Below, in pieces: positions 41,269 to 41,828 of a stretch of 41,828 bases of DNA. The stretch covers positions 1 to 41,828 of the forward strand of contig CAKSZM010000008.1 in assembly GCA_934525735.1 (NCBI GenBank). The letters run 5' to 3'. This DNA is from an uncultured Faecalibacterium sp. GTDB taxonomy: Bacteria; Bacillota; Clostridia; Oscillospirales; Ruminococcaceae. Position 1 is the stretch's first letter; the number at the start of each line of letters is the position of its first letter. A program made the position numbers and the translations under genes. The notes beneath the pieces are model-generated. The model worked only from the letters and a program-made list of their open reading frames with translations. It ran no database searches and was not told the origin of the DNA.

Positions 41269-41828
41269 ATGGAAATCAGAGTTGCAAAAACGGCGGGGTT
41301 TTGCTTCGGCGTCAGACGCGCGGTGGATCTGACCTATGGTCTGCTGGCCGAAGGGCGCAGAGTGGCTACCCTCGGCCCGCTGATCCACAACCCGCAGGCG
41401 GTGGCGGATATGCAGGCGAAGGGTGCCCTTGTGGCGGATGCCATCGCGGATGTGCCCTCTGGGTACGAGGTGGTCATCCGCAGCCACGGTGTGCCCCGCA
41501 CGGTTTACGATGAGCTGGACGCGCGCGGTGTGACCTATCACGACGCTACCTGCCCCTTTGTGCAGAAGATCCAGCGCATTGCCGAACAGGCCGAACAGGC
41601 GGGCGCGGTGCTGCTGGTGGCGGGCGACAAGACCCATCCGGAGGTGCAGGGCATCGTCGGCCACACCCGCGGCGAGGTGTTCGTTTTCGCCGATCTGGCC
41701 GAGTTGAAGGCCTGGAAAGGCCCTTCCGACCCGCAAAAACCCCTGTTTGCAGTTGCACAGACCACATTTCAGGTAACAAAATGGCAAGAAAGTTCGGAGT
41801 TTCTCAAAAAAGCCTATACAAACGCCCG
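41269..41828 (+). CDS. ispH: 4-hydroxy-3-methylbut-2-enyl diphosphate reductase (3' end outside window)
   Basis: Last enzyme of the MEP isoprenoid pathway, with an iron-sulfur cluster. The visible 186 residues start MEIRVAKTAGFCFGVRRAVD with cluster ligand Cys12, and include GPLIHNPQAV, VIRSHGVP and DATCPFVQKIQ with the second ligand. The third cysteine would lie just beyond the right edge. In related bacteria the protein may be fused to ribosomal protein S1 domains, which cannot be seen here. AAGGAG precedes the ATG. Confidence 0.96.
   Translation, partial: MEIRVAKTAGFCFGVRRAVDLTYGLLAEGRRVATLGPLIHNPQAVADMQAKGALVADAIADVPSGYEVVIRSHGVPRTVYDELDARGVTYHDATCPFVQKIQRIAEQAEQAGAVLLVAGDKTHPEVQGIVGHTRGEVFVFADLAELKAWKGPSDPQKPLFAVAQTTFQVTKWQESSEFLKKAYTNA

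Noticed and set aside
1..41828. tRNA genes, CRISPR arrays, insertion sequences, prophage genes
   Set aside because: None found by reading both strands: no cloverleaf with a TTCGA-type arm, no spaced direct repeats of array type and no transposase or integrase motifs.

Overview
The window reads as chromosomal DNA of a GC-rich, low-oxygen gut Firmicute, most like Faecalibacterium or a related Oscillospiraceae genus. This is inferred from strong purine-rich ribosome binding sites, a T-box leader, extended -10 promoters, a cmk-plsC-ispH neighbourhood of the clostridial type and a complete anaerobic (early cobalt insertion) cobalamin pathway. The species was not checked by any search. I see no tRNA, rRNA, CRISPR array, transposase or phage gene.

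Region 1 (1-6680): a T-box-controlled leuA (minus, running off the left edge), then divergent ftsH, then two secreted proteins of unknown role. One of these is a beta-helix surface protein whose middle differs in base composition from its ends. Region 2 (6680-10760): a two-gene exporter-like ABC system with a MacB-type ATPase and a 1086-residue FtsX-type permease carrying a large extracellular coiled coil. Region 3 (10890-13260): a divergent peptide deformylase relative, a small hydrophobic peptide gene of only 45 codons, and brnQ. The peptide gene has its own promoter, a long 5' leader, matching inverted repeats at both mRNA ends, and a convergent antisense RNA with a consensus promoter and terminator. 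This layout fits a type I toxin-antitoxin locus and is the most interesting element of the window. Region 4 (13260-16650): a TauC/SsuC-like permease and ATPase pair without a binding protein, hemW, and a Bax-inhibitor-1 family membrane protein.

Region 5 (16597-37310, minus strand): one large corrinoid locus of 21 genes. It starts with a consensus promoter, a cobalamin riboswitch with a terminator, and a CbiK-type chelatase that carries a lipoprotein signal. A terminator and a second promoter follow. Then come a two-repeat lipoprotein, a BtuF-like binding lipoprotein, a BtuC-like permease, a fusion of the transporter ATPase with CbiD, and cbiL-cbiF-cbiG-cbiH-cbiJ-cbiET-cbiA-cobT-cobU-cobS-(short CobU-like)-cobC-cbiB-cobD-cbiP-cbiC. 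Most junctions overlap by 4-23 bases, so translation is probably coupled. Together the genes can take cobalt-sirohydrochlorin to a cobalamin with its lower ligand and can import corrinoid. The corrinoid adenosyltransferase and the uroporphyrinogen/sirohydrochlorin steps are not in the window.

Region 6 (37380-41828, plus strand): an M23 peptidase with one membrane anchor, a YhiN-type flavoprotein, a 359-base non-coding stretch full of perfect hairpins, then cmk, plsC and the start of ispH.
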